64,000 nt of DNA from Pseudomonas sp. 8AS (GCF_902506505.1 NZ_LR733406.1:124001-188000); one strand, 5' to 3'. Counted from the first letter of the stretch, positions 47,353 to 56,809 are shown. Notes: generated from the letters alone by a model not told the origin. A program made the numbers and translations.

Positions 47353-49968
47353 TCAGCCCATCCAGCCCAGCGCCTTGGCCCGCGCCACTGCCTGGGTGCG
47401 CCGCTCGACGCCGAGCTTGACGTTGATCCGCCGCGCGTGGGTCTTCACCGTGTGCAGGGAGATGTACAGCTGCTCGGCGATCTGCTGGTTGGAGCAGCCC
47501 AGGGCGATCAGTTGCAGCACCGCCTCCTCGCGCTTGCTCAGCAGCGACTCGCTGGACGCCGCCCCCGCCATCCCCGCCGCTCCCGCCGGCGCCGGCTGCA
47601 AGCGGGCCTGCCAGTGGGCCTCGGCCAGCACCGGCAGCGTCTGCTGCAGCCAGGCCGGCTGGCGCCGGTACAGCGCCAGCAGGGGCCGCAGCTGCTGCTG
47701 GCGCTCGGCCTCGGCCAGGGCCAGCTGCAACTCGGCAGCGGCGGCAGCCGGCTCGTCGGCCTGGCGCAGGGCCTCGGCCAGGCTGAAGCGGCACTCGCAG
47801 GCCAGGCCGCGATGGCCCAGGCGCAGGCTGTCGGCCAGCAGGCGGCGCAAGGCCGCGGCGGCCGCCGGCGCCTGGCCCTGGGCCAGCTCGGCCAGGGCCA
47901 GGGCATACCGGCTGCGCAGCTGCAGGTCGTAGAAGCCGGAAGGCGCCAGCAGGTCGTGGCTCTGCAGGCGCTGCTGCACCTGGAGGAAACTGCCGCACGC
48001 CTGCTCCACGTCGCCCTGGCGCAGGCCGAGCAGCCCGGCGGCCATCTGCAGCACGCCGCGGTAGCGCACTTCCGGTACGCGCTGCCACTGCATCTGCCGC
48101 TCGGCCTTGCGCAGCAGCAGCTGGGCCTGGGCAAAGTCGCCGCGCTCGGCGGCCAGCTGCGCCAGGCCCTGGTAGCCGAACAGCACATAGGCATCGGTGC
48201 AGCTCTCGGCCTCGCGCAGGCCGGCGACAAACGCCGCCTCCGCCGCCTGGTCGGCCCCCTGGCTCGCCAGCAGGCTGCCGCGCAACAGCAGCAGGCGGGC
48301 CAGCACCGGCCCCTGCAGGCCGGCCTGCTGCAGGTGCTGCAAGGACTGCTCGACCAGCTCGGCGGCGCGCCCGCTTTCGCCGAGCATGCCCAGCAGGTGG
48401 ATGCGGTCGACGCTGAGCAGCGCCTCGAACAGCACGCTGCCCTGCTCGCGCGCCAGCTTGAGGCCGGCCTCGCTGTAGTGCTGGGCCGCGCTCAGGTCGT
48501 TCTCGGCCATCGCCTGCTGGGACAGCGCCTGGTAGCACAGCACATGCTGCGACCAGGCCGCCGGCGCCAGCACCGCCAGCGCCTCCAGGCAGTGCTGACG
48601 GGCGCTGCGCAGGCCGCGCTGGCGCTGCAGCACGCCCTGGATCGCCTGGTACTGGGCCAGCCACTGCTGCTGGCGGCGCGCATCGGGTTGCGGCAGGAAG
48701 CGCGCGAGGTGTTCCAGGCAGGCATCGGCCTCGTCGAGCCGGGCACAGATGATCAGCGCCCAGGCCTGCTGGCAGACCAGCCGCGGCGTGCTGGAGAACA
48801 GGCTGGCCGGCAGCCCGTCGCGCCAGTGCAGGTACTGCGCCACGCTGTGGCCGATCAGCAGCTGCTCCTGGCCATAGCGCTGCAGGAAGTTGGCCGCCAC
48901 CTCCGGCTGCTCGGCCCATAGCGCATGCTCCACCGCCGCGCGCACATCGCCGCGTGCGGCGAACCACTGGCAGGCGCGCACATGCGCCTGCAGCGGCACC
49001 GGGCTGTGCCGGCGGAGCATGGCCGCCAGCGGGCGCCACAGACGGAACCATTCGCCGCAGCTGTCCAGGCCATGCAGGAACAGCTGGCGGCGGCGCAGCT
49101 CGGCGAGCAGGCCGGGCGCGTCCTCGCCCTCCAGCAGGTGCGCGCACAGCTCGGCAGAAAACCGCGGGACATGCGCCAGCACCAGCAGCGCGCGCTTGAG
49201 CGCCGCCGGCAGGCCGTTGAGCACCTCGCGCTCGATGTATTCCTGCAGCAGCGCCGTGCCGGCGGCCAGGCGCTCCGGCAGGTTCTGCGCGGTGCCCTGG
49301 ATCAGCAGCAGGCAGACCCCGGCCAGCCAGCCCTCGCTGCTGTGCAGCAGTTGCTGGCTGAGCTCGGCCGGCAGGCTCAGCTGGCGCTGTTGCAGCAGGC
49401 CGTGCAGTTCCTCCTCGCGCAGCGCCAGGGCGTGCCCATCGAGTTCCAGCAGGTCGCCCTGCAGCAGCAGGCGCGGCAGGTTCCAGGCCGGCCGGCGGCG
49501 GCCGTTGATCCACCAGCGCAGGGTGTGCGGGGCGCGTTCCAGCAGGCGGTCGAGGCAGGCATCCAGCTCGGCGCAGGGCTGGCGCGGGTAGTCGTCGAGG
49601 ACGATCCACAGCGGCTGCTCGACGCGGCCGAGCAGATGCCCCAGCTCCGCACCCGGCTCGCCGGCGGCGGGCGTCAGCTGCAGGGCCGCGGCCAGGCGCG
49701 CGAGCAGCTCGGCGGGGCTCAGCGCATGGCCGAGCAGGTCGAGCCAGACCAGGCGCGTGCCGGGCGGCAGCTGGCGCACGCATTCGTTGAACAGCACGCT
49801 CTTGCCGAAACCGGCCGGGGCGCACAGCAGGGTCAGCCGGCAATCGCTGGCGAGCAGCGCCTGGGCCAGGCGCGGGCGCGCCACATGGGCGGCCGGCAGG
49901 CGCGGCAGCACCGCCTCGGGCAACAGGCGGCGCGGCGCGGGATGGAGCATACGAACCTTGTGCGGCAT
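47353..49968 (-). CDS. MalT-type large LuxR-family regulator
   Basis: An 871-residue ATP-dependent transcription activator. Walker A is in LLCAPAGFGKSVLFNEC (51-58), the Asp-rich Walker B in LWIVLDDYPRQ (about 118), and the centre is helical TPR-like repeats (about 350-780, Leu/Ala/Gln-rich). The C-terminus has a LuxR helix-turn-helix (about 806-871, LSKREEAVLQLIALGCSNQQ and LYISLHTVKTHARRINVKLG). Such regulators are activated by a small ligand. The gene is 134 bp downstream of the DUF1302-DUF1329 operon on the same strand, with a terminator between, so its transcription is separate. The MFS and DUF1302/1329 genes are likely targets by position. The start at 49968 has GAGGT before it. Confidence 0.87.
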   Translation of the reverse strand: MPHKVRMLHPAPRRLLPEAVLPRLPAAHVARPRLAQALLASDCRLTLLCAPAGFGKSVLFNECVRQLPPGTRLVWLDLLGHALSPAELLARLAAALQLTPAAGEPGAELGHLLGRVEQPLWIVLDDYPRQPCAELDACLDRLLERAPHTLRWWINGRRRPAWNLPRLLLQGDLLELDGHALALREEELHGLLQQRQLSLPAELSQQLLHSSEGWLAGVCLLLIQGTAQNLPERLAAGTALLQEYIEREVLNGLPAALKRALLVLAHVPRFSAELCAHLLEGEDAPGLLAELRRRQLFLHGLDSCGEWFRLWRPLAAMLRRHSPVPLQAHVRACQWFAARGDVRAAVEHALWAEQPEVAANFLQRYGQEQLLIGHSVAQYLHWRDGLPASLFSSTPRLVCQQAWALIICARLDEADACLEHLARFLPQPDARRQQQWLAQYQAIQGVLQRQRGLRSARQHCLEALAVLAPAAWSQHVLCYQALSQQAMAENDLSAAQHYSEAGLKLAREQGSVLFEALLSVDRIHLLGMLGESGRAAELVEQSLQHLQQAGLQGPVLARLLLLRGSLLASQGADQAAEAAFVAGLREAESCTDAYVLFGYQGLAQLAAERGDFAQAQLLLRKAERQMQWQRVPEVRYRGVLQMAAGLLGLRQGDVEQACGSFLQVQQRLQSHDLLAPSGFYDLQLRSRYALALAELAQGQAPAAAAALRRLLADSLRLGHRGLACECRFSLAEALRQADEPAAAAAELQLALAEAERQQQLRPLLALYRRQPAWLQQTLPVLAEAHWQARLQPAPAGAAGMAGAASSESLLSKREEAVLQLIALGCSNQQIAEQLYISLHTVKTHARRINVKLGVERRTQAVARAKALGWMG

Positions 49969-50055
49969 GGCGACCTCGGCTCTTCTTGTTGTTGTCGGTC
50001 GGGTACCGGACGCTCGATCTTAACCAAGATCGGCGGCGCGCCGGCGCCCGGCGAT

Positions 50056-50081
50056 AAAAAAGGCGACCACTGGGGTCGCCT
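50056..50081 (-). terminator. Intrinsic terminator of the DUF1302-DUF1329 operon
   Basis: Stem AGGCGACC/GGTCGCCT (50061-50068 and 50074-50081) followed on the minus strand by six T. It lies 21 bp after the DUF1329 stop. Confidence 0.88.
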
Positions 50082-50102
50082 CAAGGGAGCAACCATCCGC
50101 CC

Positions 50103-51467
50103 TCAGCGCACGCCGGCGTTGCGCAGGGCAGCCGGGGTGAAGTCGATGGCGGAGGCCGAGGTGCCGTACTCGACGGCGCGCTTCTCCTCGTTGCTCATGC
50201 CGATGGCCAGGTAGCGCCCGACTATCACGTCATACAGGGCCTCGAAGGCATACACCGGCGCCTGCACCTCGTAGTGCTGCATGAGCATGGCCTGGCCCAC
50301 GCGCCACAGCTGGCCGCGGCCGTCGTAGTGCTCGGACACGGCGATCTGCCAGGTGTCCTCGTCGATGAAGAAGCGGCGCTTGCCGTAGATGTTGCGCTCG
50401 CCGGCCTTCAGCGTGGCTTCCACCTCCCACACCCGGTGCAGCTCGTAGCGCGCCAGGGCCTGGTTGGTGTGCCCGGCCTGGAGGATGTCGGCGTACTTCA
50501 CCGCGGGCGTGGCGATCCGGTAGTTGTTGTAGGGGATGTACAGCTCGCGCTTGCCGACCAGCTTCCAGTCGTAGCGGTTGGGGGCGCCGTTGTACATGTC
50601 GAAGTTGTCCGAGGTGCGCAGGCCATCGGCGGCGGTACCCGGGCCGTCGTAGGCCACCTGCGGGGCGCGGCGCACGCGGCGCTGGCCGGCGTTGTAGACC
50701 CAGGCCATGCGCGGTTCCTTGATCTGGTCCAGCGAGTCGTGCACCAGCAGCACGTTGCCGGCCAGGCGCGACGGCGCGGTGACGCGCTGCTTGAAGAACA
50801 GCAGGGCGTTGGCCGCCTTGGCCGGGTCGAGGTCGGGCATGCTGGTGGGCATCGCCACTTCGTCCTCGAAGTGCACCAGGGTGAAGTCGCCGTTGGTCTG
50901 CGGGGTGGCCTGGACGATGCTGCGGCGCAGGTTGCCACCGCGATAGCGGGTGATGTGGTTCCACACCACTTCCAAGCCGTTCTGCGGGATGGGGAAGGCG
51001 TAGTAGCGGCTGTCGGCAAAGTTCTTCAGGCCGTTGCCGCCCTCCACCAGCTCGGTGCTGACGGCGCTGCGCTTGGCCGCCTCGTTGATCGCCGCCGGGA
51101 CCGCAGCCGTACGGTGGCTGGGGTAGACCGCCATGCTGTAGCCCGGGTAGCGCTGGAACATCGCCAGCTGGCCTTCGCTAAGCCTGGCCCGGTATTGCTC
51201 CAGGTTCTGCGCGGTGATGGTGAACAGCGGCTGTTCGCCGGCGAAGGGGTCGGCGAGGAAGCCGCGCGCGTCGACCGCCGCCGCGCCCTTGCCCAGGCCG
51301 CCGGTCCACTCCGGGATGCTGCCATCGGCGTTGCCGGCGCGTTCGCCGCCCAGCGGGGTGAGGCTGCTGCCGAGCTGGGCCGCTTCCTGCGGCGACACGG
51401 CGGCCAGCACGCTGCCGGCGAGCAGGGACAGGGCCAGGGAGGAGATCAGGTGCATTGTTGTTTTCAT
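50103..51467 (-). CDS. DUF1329 periplasmic/outer-membrane-associated protein
   Basis: A 454-residue exported protein with a signal peptide (about 1-22, HLISSLALSLLAGSVLA) and a long DUF1329 domain, thought to have a LolB/LolA-like fold that binds lipids. Family marks are SPQEAAQLGSSLTPLGGERA, IPEWTGG and WVYNAGQRRVRRAP near residue 256. DUF1329 proteins are usually encoded with a DUF1302 porin-like partner and are found with genes for degradation of steroids, aromatics or hydrocarbons. The exact substrate is unknown. It starts 17 bp after the DUF1302 stop, in one operon. Confidence 0.88.
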   Translation of the reverse strand: MKTTMHLISSLALSLLAGSVLAAVSPQEAAQLGSSLTPLGGERAGNADGSIPEWTGGLGKGAAAVDARGFLADPFAGEQPLFTITAQNLEQYRARLSEGQLAMFQRYPGYSMAVYPSHRTAAVPAAINEAAKRSAVSTELVEGGNGLKNFADSRYYAFPIPQNGLEVVWNHITRYRGGNLRRSIVQATPQTNGDFTLVHFEDEVAMPTSMPDLDPAKAANALLFFKQRVTAPSRLAGNVLLVHDSLDQIKEPRMAWVYNAGQRRVRRAPQVAYDGPGTAADGLRTSDNFDMYNGAPNRYDWKLVGKRELYIPYNNYRIATPAVKYADILQAGHTNQALARYELHRVWEVEATLKAGERNIYGKRRFFIDEDTWQIAVSEHYDGRGQLWRVGQAMLMQHYEVQAPVYAFEALYDVIVGRYLAIGMSNEEKRAVEYGTSASAIDFTPAALRNAGVR

Positions 51468-51484
51468 GGTGTGCGGATCCCGTC

Positions 51485-53272
51485 TTAGAAGTTCACGCCG
51501 AAGCTGAGGGCGAGGAAGTCGCGGTCGCTGGCGACGTTGTAAGCGCCGCCGAAGAAGTCGGTGTACGACAGGCTGGCGCTGTAGGTGTTGCGGTACTCGG
51601 CATCGAGGCCGACGCTGACCGCCTTGGTGCCTTCGTTAAACACCGGGCCGTAGCCGTCGACGTCATGCGCCCAGGACAGGTTGGGCTTGAGGTTGATGCC
51701 GGCGAACACGTTGCTGTAGTCCCAGATCGCCCGGGCGCGGTAGCCCCAGGAGTTGCGGGTGTAGTAGCCGTGGGTGTCGCCGTCGAAGCCGTACACGCCG
51801 TACAGCGAGTCGCGGCCGAAGTGCAGGCCGTCGGCCTCCAGGCTGGGCAGCCCGCCGATATGGGTCATCCCCGCCTCGCCCACCAGGGTCAGGCGGTCGG
51901 CGCCCATCACCTGGTCGAAGAAGTGGGTGAAGCTGGTCTGCGCCTGGGTCACTTCCTTGCGCAGGTAGCCCGTGTTCTCTGCCCCCGGCGCGCTGGCGAT
52001 CGGCGAGGCGGCGCCGCCGGCGATGGGGTTGAGCAGGGCGCGGGTCAGGTCGGTGGTGTTGAGCTGCAGCGGCATGTTCGGCCGGTAGCTCAGCTCGCCG
52101 GACCAGGCGGTGCCGTTGCTCAGCGTGGTGGAGAAGCTCAGGCCGTACAGGCGGATGTCTTCCGGGTACTCGAGGAAGTAGTTGCCGTTGCCGAGCATGA
52201 CGCTCTGCGCCAGGCCGGAGCGGTAAGCCGCCGGGGTCGCGGCGAGGATGCCCGGCAGGGCGGCGAGGGTGTCCAGGCCGGCGGTCTGGGTGCCGACCAG
52301 CGGCGCGCGGCTGTGGTAGTTCATGAAGTAGGCGCCGTACTCGGTCTCGTCGCCCAGCCAGCGCAGGGCCATGCCCCACTGCCCGCCGTCGCGCGCATCG
52401 CGGTCGCCGGCGCGCGGCAGCAGCACGCCTTCCGGATCGACCGCGAAGCCCTGGCCGAAGGCCGCGGCGATCGGCTCAAGCGGCGCGATGGCGGCGCTGC
52501 CGACGTGGTAGCCGCTGTCGCAGCCATCGGCCGCCACATCGGCGCTGGCGAAGAAGGTGCCGCAGTTGTCGGCCACCGTCTGGTCCCACTCCAGCTGGTA
52601 GAAACCCTCGACGCTGAGCTGGTCGGTGAGGCTCTGCGACAGGTAGAACATGTTCACCGGGATCAGCCCTTCCTTGATCTCCGCGCCGGGGCGGCGGAAG
52701 GCGGCGGCGTCGATCGGGTTGATCGAGTTGATGCTGTTGCCGATGAAGGTGCTCTCGCCCCAGCTGACCACCTGCTTGCCCAGGCGGAAGGTGCCGGGCA
52801 GCTCGGCCACGCTGTAGTTGTGATAGAAGAACGCATCGAGGATCTGCGCCCCGGACGACTGTGCGCCCTCCTTGCGGTTGTGGTCGTCGATGTCCTTGAA
52901 CAGGCGCTGCTCGTCCTTCAGTTCGAAGTCGTACCAGTACTTGCCGCGTACGAACACGCCGCTGTCGCCGTACTTCAGTTCGAGGTCGTGGATGCCCTTG
53001 AAGATCTTCGAGAAGGTCTCGCCCTTCTTGAAGTTCAGGCGGCCATCGTCGCCGGTCTGCGACTGGCCCTGGCCACCGTTGTTCGGCCCGATCAGGTCCG
53101 GGTCGGCACCGCGCATCGACCAGCTGGCGCCGACCGACAGGGCCGAGTCGAGCTGGCCCTCGAGCTCGCCGATGGTGAAGGTGACGGCGTGCGCCGGGGC
53201 AGCGAGGCCCAGGGCGATGGCGACGGCCAGAGTGCGTGGCTGGAAGATTCCGGGCCTTTTTGTTGTTGTCAT
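51485..53272 (-). CDS. DUF1302 outer-membrane beta-barrel protein
   Basis: A 595-residue protein with a signal peptide (about 1-30, ending GLAAPAHA) and a DUF1302 beta-barrel-like region: WSMRGADPDLIG, FVRGKYWYDFELKD, YGDSGV, RLGKQVVSWGES and a C-terminal Phe (LALSFGVNF) as in outer-membrane proteins. The family is found with DUF1329, often near a spinster-type MFS transporter, as here, and it is thought to help with uptake or export of hydrophobic compounds. The start at 53272 is chosen on the signal peptide and a GGAGA site; the frame extends 55 codons upstream without one. Confidence 0.87.
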   Translation of the reverse strand: MTTTKRPGIFQPRTLAVAIALGLAAPAHAVTFTIGELEGQLDSALSVGASWSMRGADPDLIGPNNGGQGQSQTGDDGRLNFKKGETFSKIFKGIHDLELKYGDSGVFVRGKYWYDFELKDEQRLFKDIDDHNRKEGAQSSGAQILDAFFYHNYSVAELPGTFRLGKQVVSWGESTFIGNSINSINPIDAAAFRRPGAEIKEGLIPVNMFYLSQSLTDQLSVEGFYQLEWDQTVADNCGTFFASADVAADGCDSGYHVGSAAIAPLEPIAAAFGQGFAVDPEGVLLPRAGDRDARDGGQWGMALRWLGDETEYGAYFMNYHSRAPLVGTQTAGLDTLAALPGILAATPAAYRSGLAQSVMLGNGNYFLEYPEDIRLYGLSFSTTLSNGTAWSGELSYRPNMPLQLNTTDLTRALLNPIAGGAASPIASAPGAENTGYLRKEVTQAQTSFTHFFDQVMGADRLTLVGEAGMTHIGGLPSLEADGLHFGRDSLYGVYGFDGDTHGYYTRNSWGYRARAIWDYSNVFAGINLKPNLSWAHDVDGYGPVFNEGTKAVSVGLDAEYRNTYSASLSYTDFFGGAYNVASDRDFLALSFGVNF

Positions 53273-53497
53273 GCGGCTCTCCGTTGTGGGTTGCAACTGC
53301 CTGCACGCTACTGACGGGATGACAGCCGGATAAGCGCTCCAAGGTGCGATTCGCGCTATCGCCCGAAAGGATGAATGGCGCCGGCTGGCGGGCCCGCCGG
53401 GGATCAACACGCGGCTGAATGAGCCGCCATCAGGCAAGGGCGGGGCGGGTATGAACGCCGCCCTCCCGGCTTCGCGGCAGCGCCGCAGCGTGCATGG

Positions 53498-53581
53498 GTA
53501 GGTTGGCGTTGAGCGCAGCGAAGCCCAACAACCGAGGCAGGGTCGTTGGGCTTCGTCGCGCTGCTCCTCAACCCAACCTAC
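53498..53581. repeat. 84-bp imperfect palindromic interspersed repeat
   Basis: The left arm begins GTAGGTTGG and has GCGCAGCGAAGCCCAAC; the right arm has GTTGGGCTTCGTCGC and ends CCCAACCTAC, its near reverse complement. Such GTAGGTTGGGTT-type elements are widespread in intergenic regions of Pseudomonas and other bacteria. It lies in the 398-bp gap (53273-53670) between the DUF1302 gene and the MFS gene. The rest of the gap holds the MFS terminator and, upstream of DUF1302, no clear coding sequence. Confidence 0.75.
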
Positions 53582-53623
53582 GACTCATCGCCGTTGCAAC
53601 AGGCCATTGGGGCATAGCCAAGC

Positions 53624-53648
53624 AAAAGCCCCGCACGGGGCGGGGCTT
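53624..53648 (-). terminator. Intrinsic terminator of the MFS gene
   Basis: Stem AAGCCCCGC/GCGGGGCTT (53626-53634 and 53640-53648), followed on the minus strand by TTTT. It is 22 bp after the MFS stop. Confidence 0.85.
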
Positions 53649-53670
53649 CGGCCAGACCACGGCGTGCCGC

Positions 53671-55035
53671 TCAGGCGGTCTCCAGCTGCGCCCGGGCGCC
53701 CTCGGGCAGCGCCGTCGGCGCCCACTGCTGCAGGCGCAGCAGGCTGGCGCGATAGGGCCTGAGGCTCATCCCCAGCAGCACGACCGAGCTGAGCACCGCC
53801 AGGCTGCTGACCAGCAGCAGCGAATAGCGCAGCGCCTGGTCGTCGGCGAAGACATAGTCGGTGACCAGCGCCACCGCCGTCGGCCCCACGCCCAGGCCGA
53901 TCAGGGTGATGACGAACAGGTAGATGGCCGAGGCCTGGCCGCGCATCGAGTTGGGCATGATTTCCTGGATCGCCGCCGGCGCCACGCCGAACGGCATGCT
54001 CAGGCAGAATACCGTCGGCACCAGCAGAATCGAGGCCCACAGGGCATTGCCCATCAGCGGGAACAGCGCCACCAGCGGCAGCGCGCCCAGCGCGGCAATC
54101 AGGCCGACGCGCATGTTGGCGTCGCTGTGTCCGCGCCTGGCCAGCCAGTCGGCCAGGCGCCCGCCGAGGACGATGCCCAGGCAGCCGCACAGGGCGACGA
54201 TGCTGCCGTAGACCACGCCCACCTGGCCGGCGTCCCAGCCGTAGGTGCGGATGTAGAAGGTCGGGATCCACGCCGCGCTGCCGTAGCCGGCGAAGGCCAG
54301 GCCGGCGAAGCCGAAGTTGTGGCACAGCACGGTGCGCCGGTTGCTGCGGATATAGCGGCCGACCTCGGCCAGCGGCACCGCCACCCCGGCGCCGACGCCG
54401 CGCCGCGCCGGCTCGCGCACGGCGAGCATGAGCAGGGTGAACAGCAGGCCGGCGACGCCGAGCAGGAGGAAGATCAGCTGCCAGGGGCGCACTTCGCCCA
54501 GCACCGGCAGCAGCACGTCGCCCTGGGCCGAGGCGAACTGGATCACCAGGCCGCCGAGCAGGAAGGCGATCCCCGAACCGAGGTAGACGCCCATCGAATA
54601 CACGCTGATGGCGGTGGCGCGGCGCTCTGGCGGGAAGCTGTCGGCGATCAGCGAATAGGCCGCCGGCGACAGCGCCGCCTCGCCGACGCCGACGCCGACC
54701 CGGCAGACGAGGAACTGCCAGTACAGCCTGGCCATGCCGCAGGCGGCGGTGGCCGCGCTCCAGAACAGCACGCCGAGGGCGATCAGGCCGCGGCGGTTGC
54801 GGGTATCGGCCAGGCGCCCGAGCGGGATGCCGCACACGGTGTAGAACAGGGCGAAGGACAGGCCCATCAGCAGGCTCATCTGCGTGTCGCTGATCACCAG
54901 GTCGCGGCGGATCGGCTCGACCAGCAGGTTGAGGATCTGCCGGTCGATGAACGACAGCACGTAGGCCACCATCAGGATGATCACGGTGGTCCAGGCGGAC
55001 AGGCTGGAGGGGTAGCCATTATTGTTGTTGGGCAT
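53671..55035 (-). CDS. Spinster-type MFS transporter
   Basis: A 454-residue inner-membrane transporter with 12 predicted helices. The N-terminal half has VLSFIDRQILNLLVEPIRRD, SLLMGLSFALFYTVCGIPLG and RLADTRNRRGL (motif A-like, about 78-88), followed by GVGVGEAALSPAAYSLIADS and PPERRATAISVYSMGVYLG, typical of the spinster-like subgroup. Substrates are probably lipophilic or small organic acids. The start at 55035 has GAGGAAG upstream; the frame is open 31 codons further up. It is divergent from the double GntR regulator, with 232 bp between, so this regulator may control it. Confidence 0.9.
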   Translation of the reverse strand: MPNNNNGYPSSLSAWTTVIILMVAYVLSFIDRQILNLLVEPIRRDLVISDTQMSLLMGLSFALFYTVCGIPLGRLADTRNRRGLIALGVLFWSAATAACGMARLYWQFLVCRVGVGVGEAALSPAAYSLIADSFPPERRATAISVYSMGVYLGSGIAFLLGGLVIQFASAQGDVLLPVLGEVRPWQLIFLLLGVAGLLFTLLMLAVREPARRGVGAGVAVPLAEVGRYIRSNRRTVLCHNFGFAGLAFAGYGSAAWIPTFYIRTYGWDAGQVGVVYGSIVALCGCLGIVLGGRLADWLARRGHSDANMRVGLIAALGALPLVALFPLMGNALWASILLVPTVFCLSMPFGVAPAAIQEIMPNSMRGQASAIYLFVITLIGLGVGPTAVALVTDYVFADDQALRYSLLLVSSLAVLSSVVLLGMSLRPYRASLLRLQQWAPTALPEGARAQLETA

Positions 55036-55267
55036 TGGCAGCTTCCTCGACACCGCAGGCACGGCGCACGACGGGTTGGGGGGAAGGCCAGAGTAGGTCG
55101 GCGGCGGTGCCGCTGAATATCGCCCCAAGGTGTTATCAGCGGACTGAATTGGCGTGATGGCCTTGCGCGAATGGCCCCGCCCGAGCGCTGGCGGGTGCGC
55201 CAGGCACCTTACAAATTCATTGAAAAGGCTCTACTGTGTCGCCTTCCTGAAGGACCAGGTGCACAAC

Positions 55268-56809
55268 ATGTCGAGCTTATCCTCTGTGCTCGCGCCCACG
55301 ACGGGCGCCCCCGTAGACACCCGCCGCGAGGCTCGCGGCGGCGCGCGCCAGGCCAAGCTGGCCGAGCGGGTGGCCGCCGCCATGCAGCAGGACATCGCCA
55401 GCCAGGGCTGGCCGGTCGGCCTGGTGCTGGGCTCCGAGGCGCAGCTGATGGAACGCTACCGGATCAGCCGCGCCACCCTGCGCGAGGCGATCCGCCAGCT
55501 GGAGCGCCACGGCGTGGCCAGCATGCGCCGCGGCGCCGGCGGCGGCCTGGTGGTGCGCCAGCCGGCCAACGACTCGGCGGCGCTGGCCCTGGCCACCTAC
55601 CTGGAACTGACCGATGTCAGCTTTGCCGAGCTGTTCGAGGCGCGCGAGCTGGTCGAATGCCAGATCGTCAGCGATGCGGCCGCTCGGCTCGCCGCCCGGG
55701 ATCTGCCCCGCGCCCTTGAGCTGATCGAGCTGCTGCGGCACACCCCGCCCGGCTCGTTCAACGAGGAGCTGCAGCTGCATGGCCAGGTGCGCGAATTCAT
55801 CTGCGCCGTGCTCGGCAACCCGGCCATCAACCTGGTCTACGTGGCCCTGTGCTACGTCACCATCCATGGCCACACGCCGCGCCAGCCGGCGTCACGGGCG
55901 CGTCTGGAACAGGTTTTTCGCAACGGCCGCGAACTCAAGCGGCAGGCGCTGGAAGCCATAGTCGCCGGCGATGCGCAGGCCGCCCAGGCGCCGGTGCACG
56001 AATCGCTGCGGCAGATCCGCCAGCTGATCATCGACCTGCGCGGCAACCTGCAGCAGGGGCCGACGTCCGGCATGAGCAGCCTGCAGTCGGTGCCGGACTT
56101 CGCCATCCGCCAGGTCTACGAGAAAACCGCGCACCGCCTGGCCGTGGTCATCGCCCGCGCCATCGCCAACTCCGGCCTGCGCGCCGGCGCCCACCTGGGC
56201 GCCGAGCCTGAGCTGCAGGCCATCCACGGGGTCAGCCGCGCCGTGCTGCGCGAGGCGCTGCGCACCCTGGAGCTGCATGCCATCCTGCGCAGCCGCCGCG
56301 GCCAGGGCGGCGGCCTGATCGTCGAGACGCCGGACCCGAGCTACACCATCGGGCTGGCGATCGACTACCTGCGCCACAGCCAGCTGCCGCGGCACTACTT
56401 CCATGGGTTGTGGCAGACCTTGCAACTGGCGGCGGCCAGCCTGGCCGCGCAGCGCCTCGACACGGCCGGGCGCGAACGCCTGCTGCTGGCCCTGCAACAG
56501 CTGCAGCACGGCGCCGCCAGCGACTGCATCGGCGCCATCCAGCGCCTCGAACTGTGCATTGCCGAGCTGAGCGGCAACCGCGCCCTGGCGCTGTTCTGCC
56601 ACATGCTCGGGGCCATGGCCGCCAGCTACCCGGGCGACGCCCCGCCCAACATGCTGCTGGCACAACTGCTCGGCAGCCAGCAGGAACTGGTCAACGCCAT
56701 CCTCGCTCGGGACCCGGCGCAGGCGCGGCGCTGCATGCTCGACTACTTCCAGCTGATCGAGCCCTGGCTCGGCGAAACGCCGCAGGGTGGCTGGCTGGCG
56801 CTCTCCTAG
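55268..56809 (+). CDS. Double GntR/FCD-type transcription regulator (two wHTH-FCD halves in one chain)
   Basis: A 513-residue protein with two GntR-like halves. The first winged helix-turn-helix (about 30-100) contains LMERYRISRATLREAIRQLE and GVASMRRGAGGGLVVRQP; the second (about 285-365) has LQAIHGVSRAVLREALRTLE and RSRRGQGGGLIVETP. Each is followed by a helical ligand domain like FCD (about 110-245, with His in ELQLHGQVREFICAVLGNPA, and about 370-500, with RLELCIAELSGNRALALF, lacking that His). Ordinary FCD regulators have 220-250 residues and dimerise, so this looks like a covalent dimer. The start at 55268 has AGGTG eight bases upstream; the open frame goes 38 codons further. It is divergent from the MFS gene. 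Confidence 0.87.
   Translation: MSSLSSVLAPTTGAPVDTRREARGGARQAKLAERVAAAMQQDIASQGWPVGLVLGSEAQLMERYRISRATLREAIRQLERHGVASMRRGAGGGLVVRQPANDSAALALATYLELTDVSFAELFEARELVECQIVSDAAARLAARDLPRALELIELLRHTPPGSFNEELQLHGQVREFICAVLGNPAINLVYVALCYVTIHGHTPRQPASRARLEQVFRNGRELKRQALEAIVAGDAQAAQAPVHESLRQIRQLIIDLRGNLQQGPTSGMSSLQSVPDFAIRQVYEKTAHRLAVVIARAIANSGLRAGAHLGAEPELQAIHGVSRAVLREALRTLELHAILRSRRGQGGGLIVETPDPSYTIGLAIDYLRHSQLPRHYFHGLWQTLQLAAASLAAQRLDTAGRERLLLALQQLQHGAASDCIGAIQRLELCIAELSGNRALALFCHMLGAMAASYPGDAPPNMLLAQLLGSQQELVNAILARDPAQARRCMLDYFQLIEPWLGETPQGGWLALS

Noticed and set aside
47196..47420. Short plus-strand frame after the PipA-like gene
   Set aside because: It overlaps the end of the MalT-type gene, lacks a ribosome site and matches no family I know; possibly a fragment of an old gene, but this cannot be supported.
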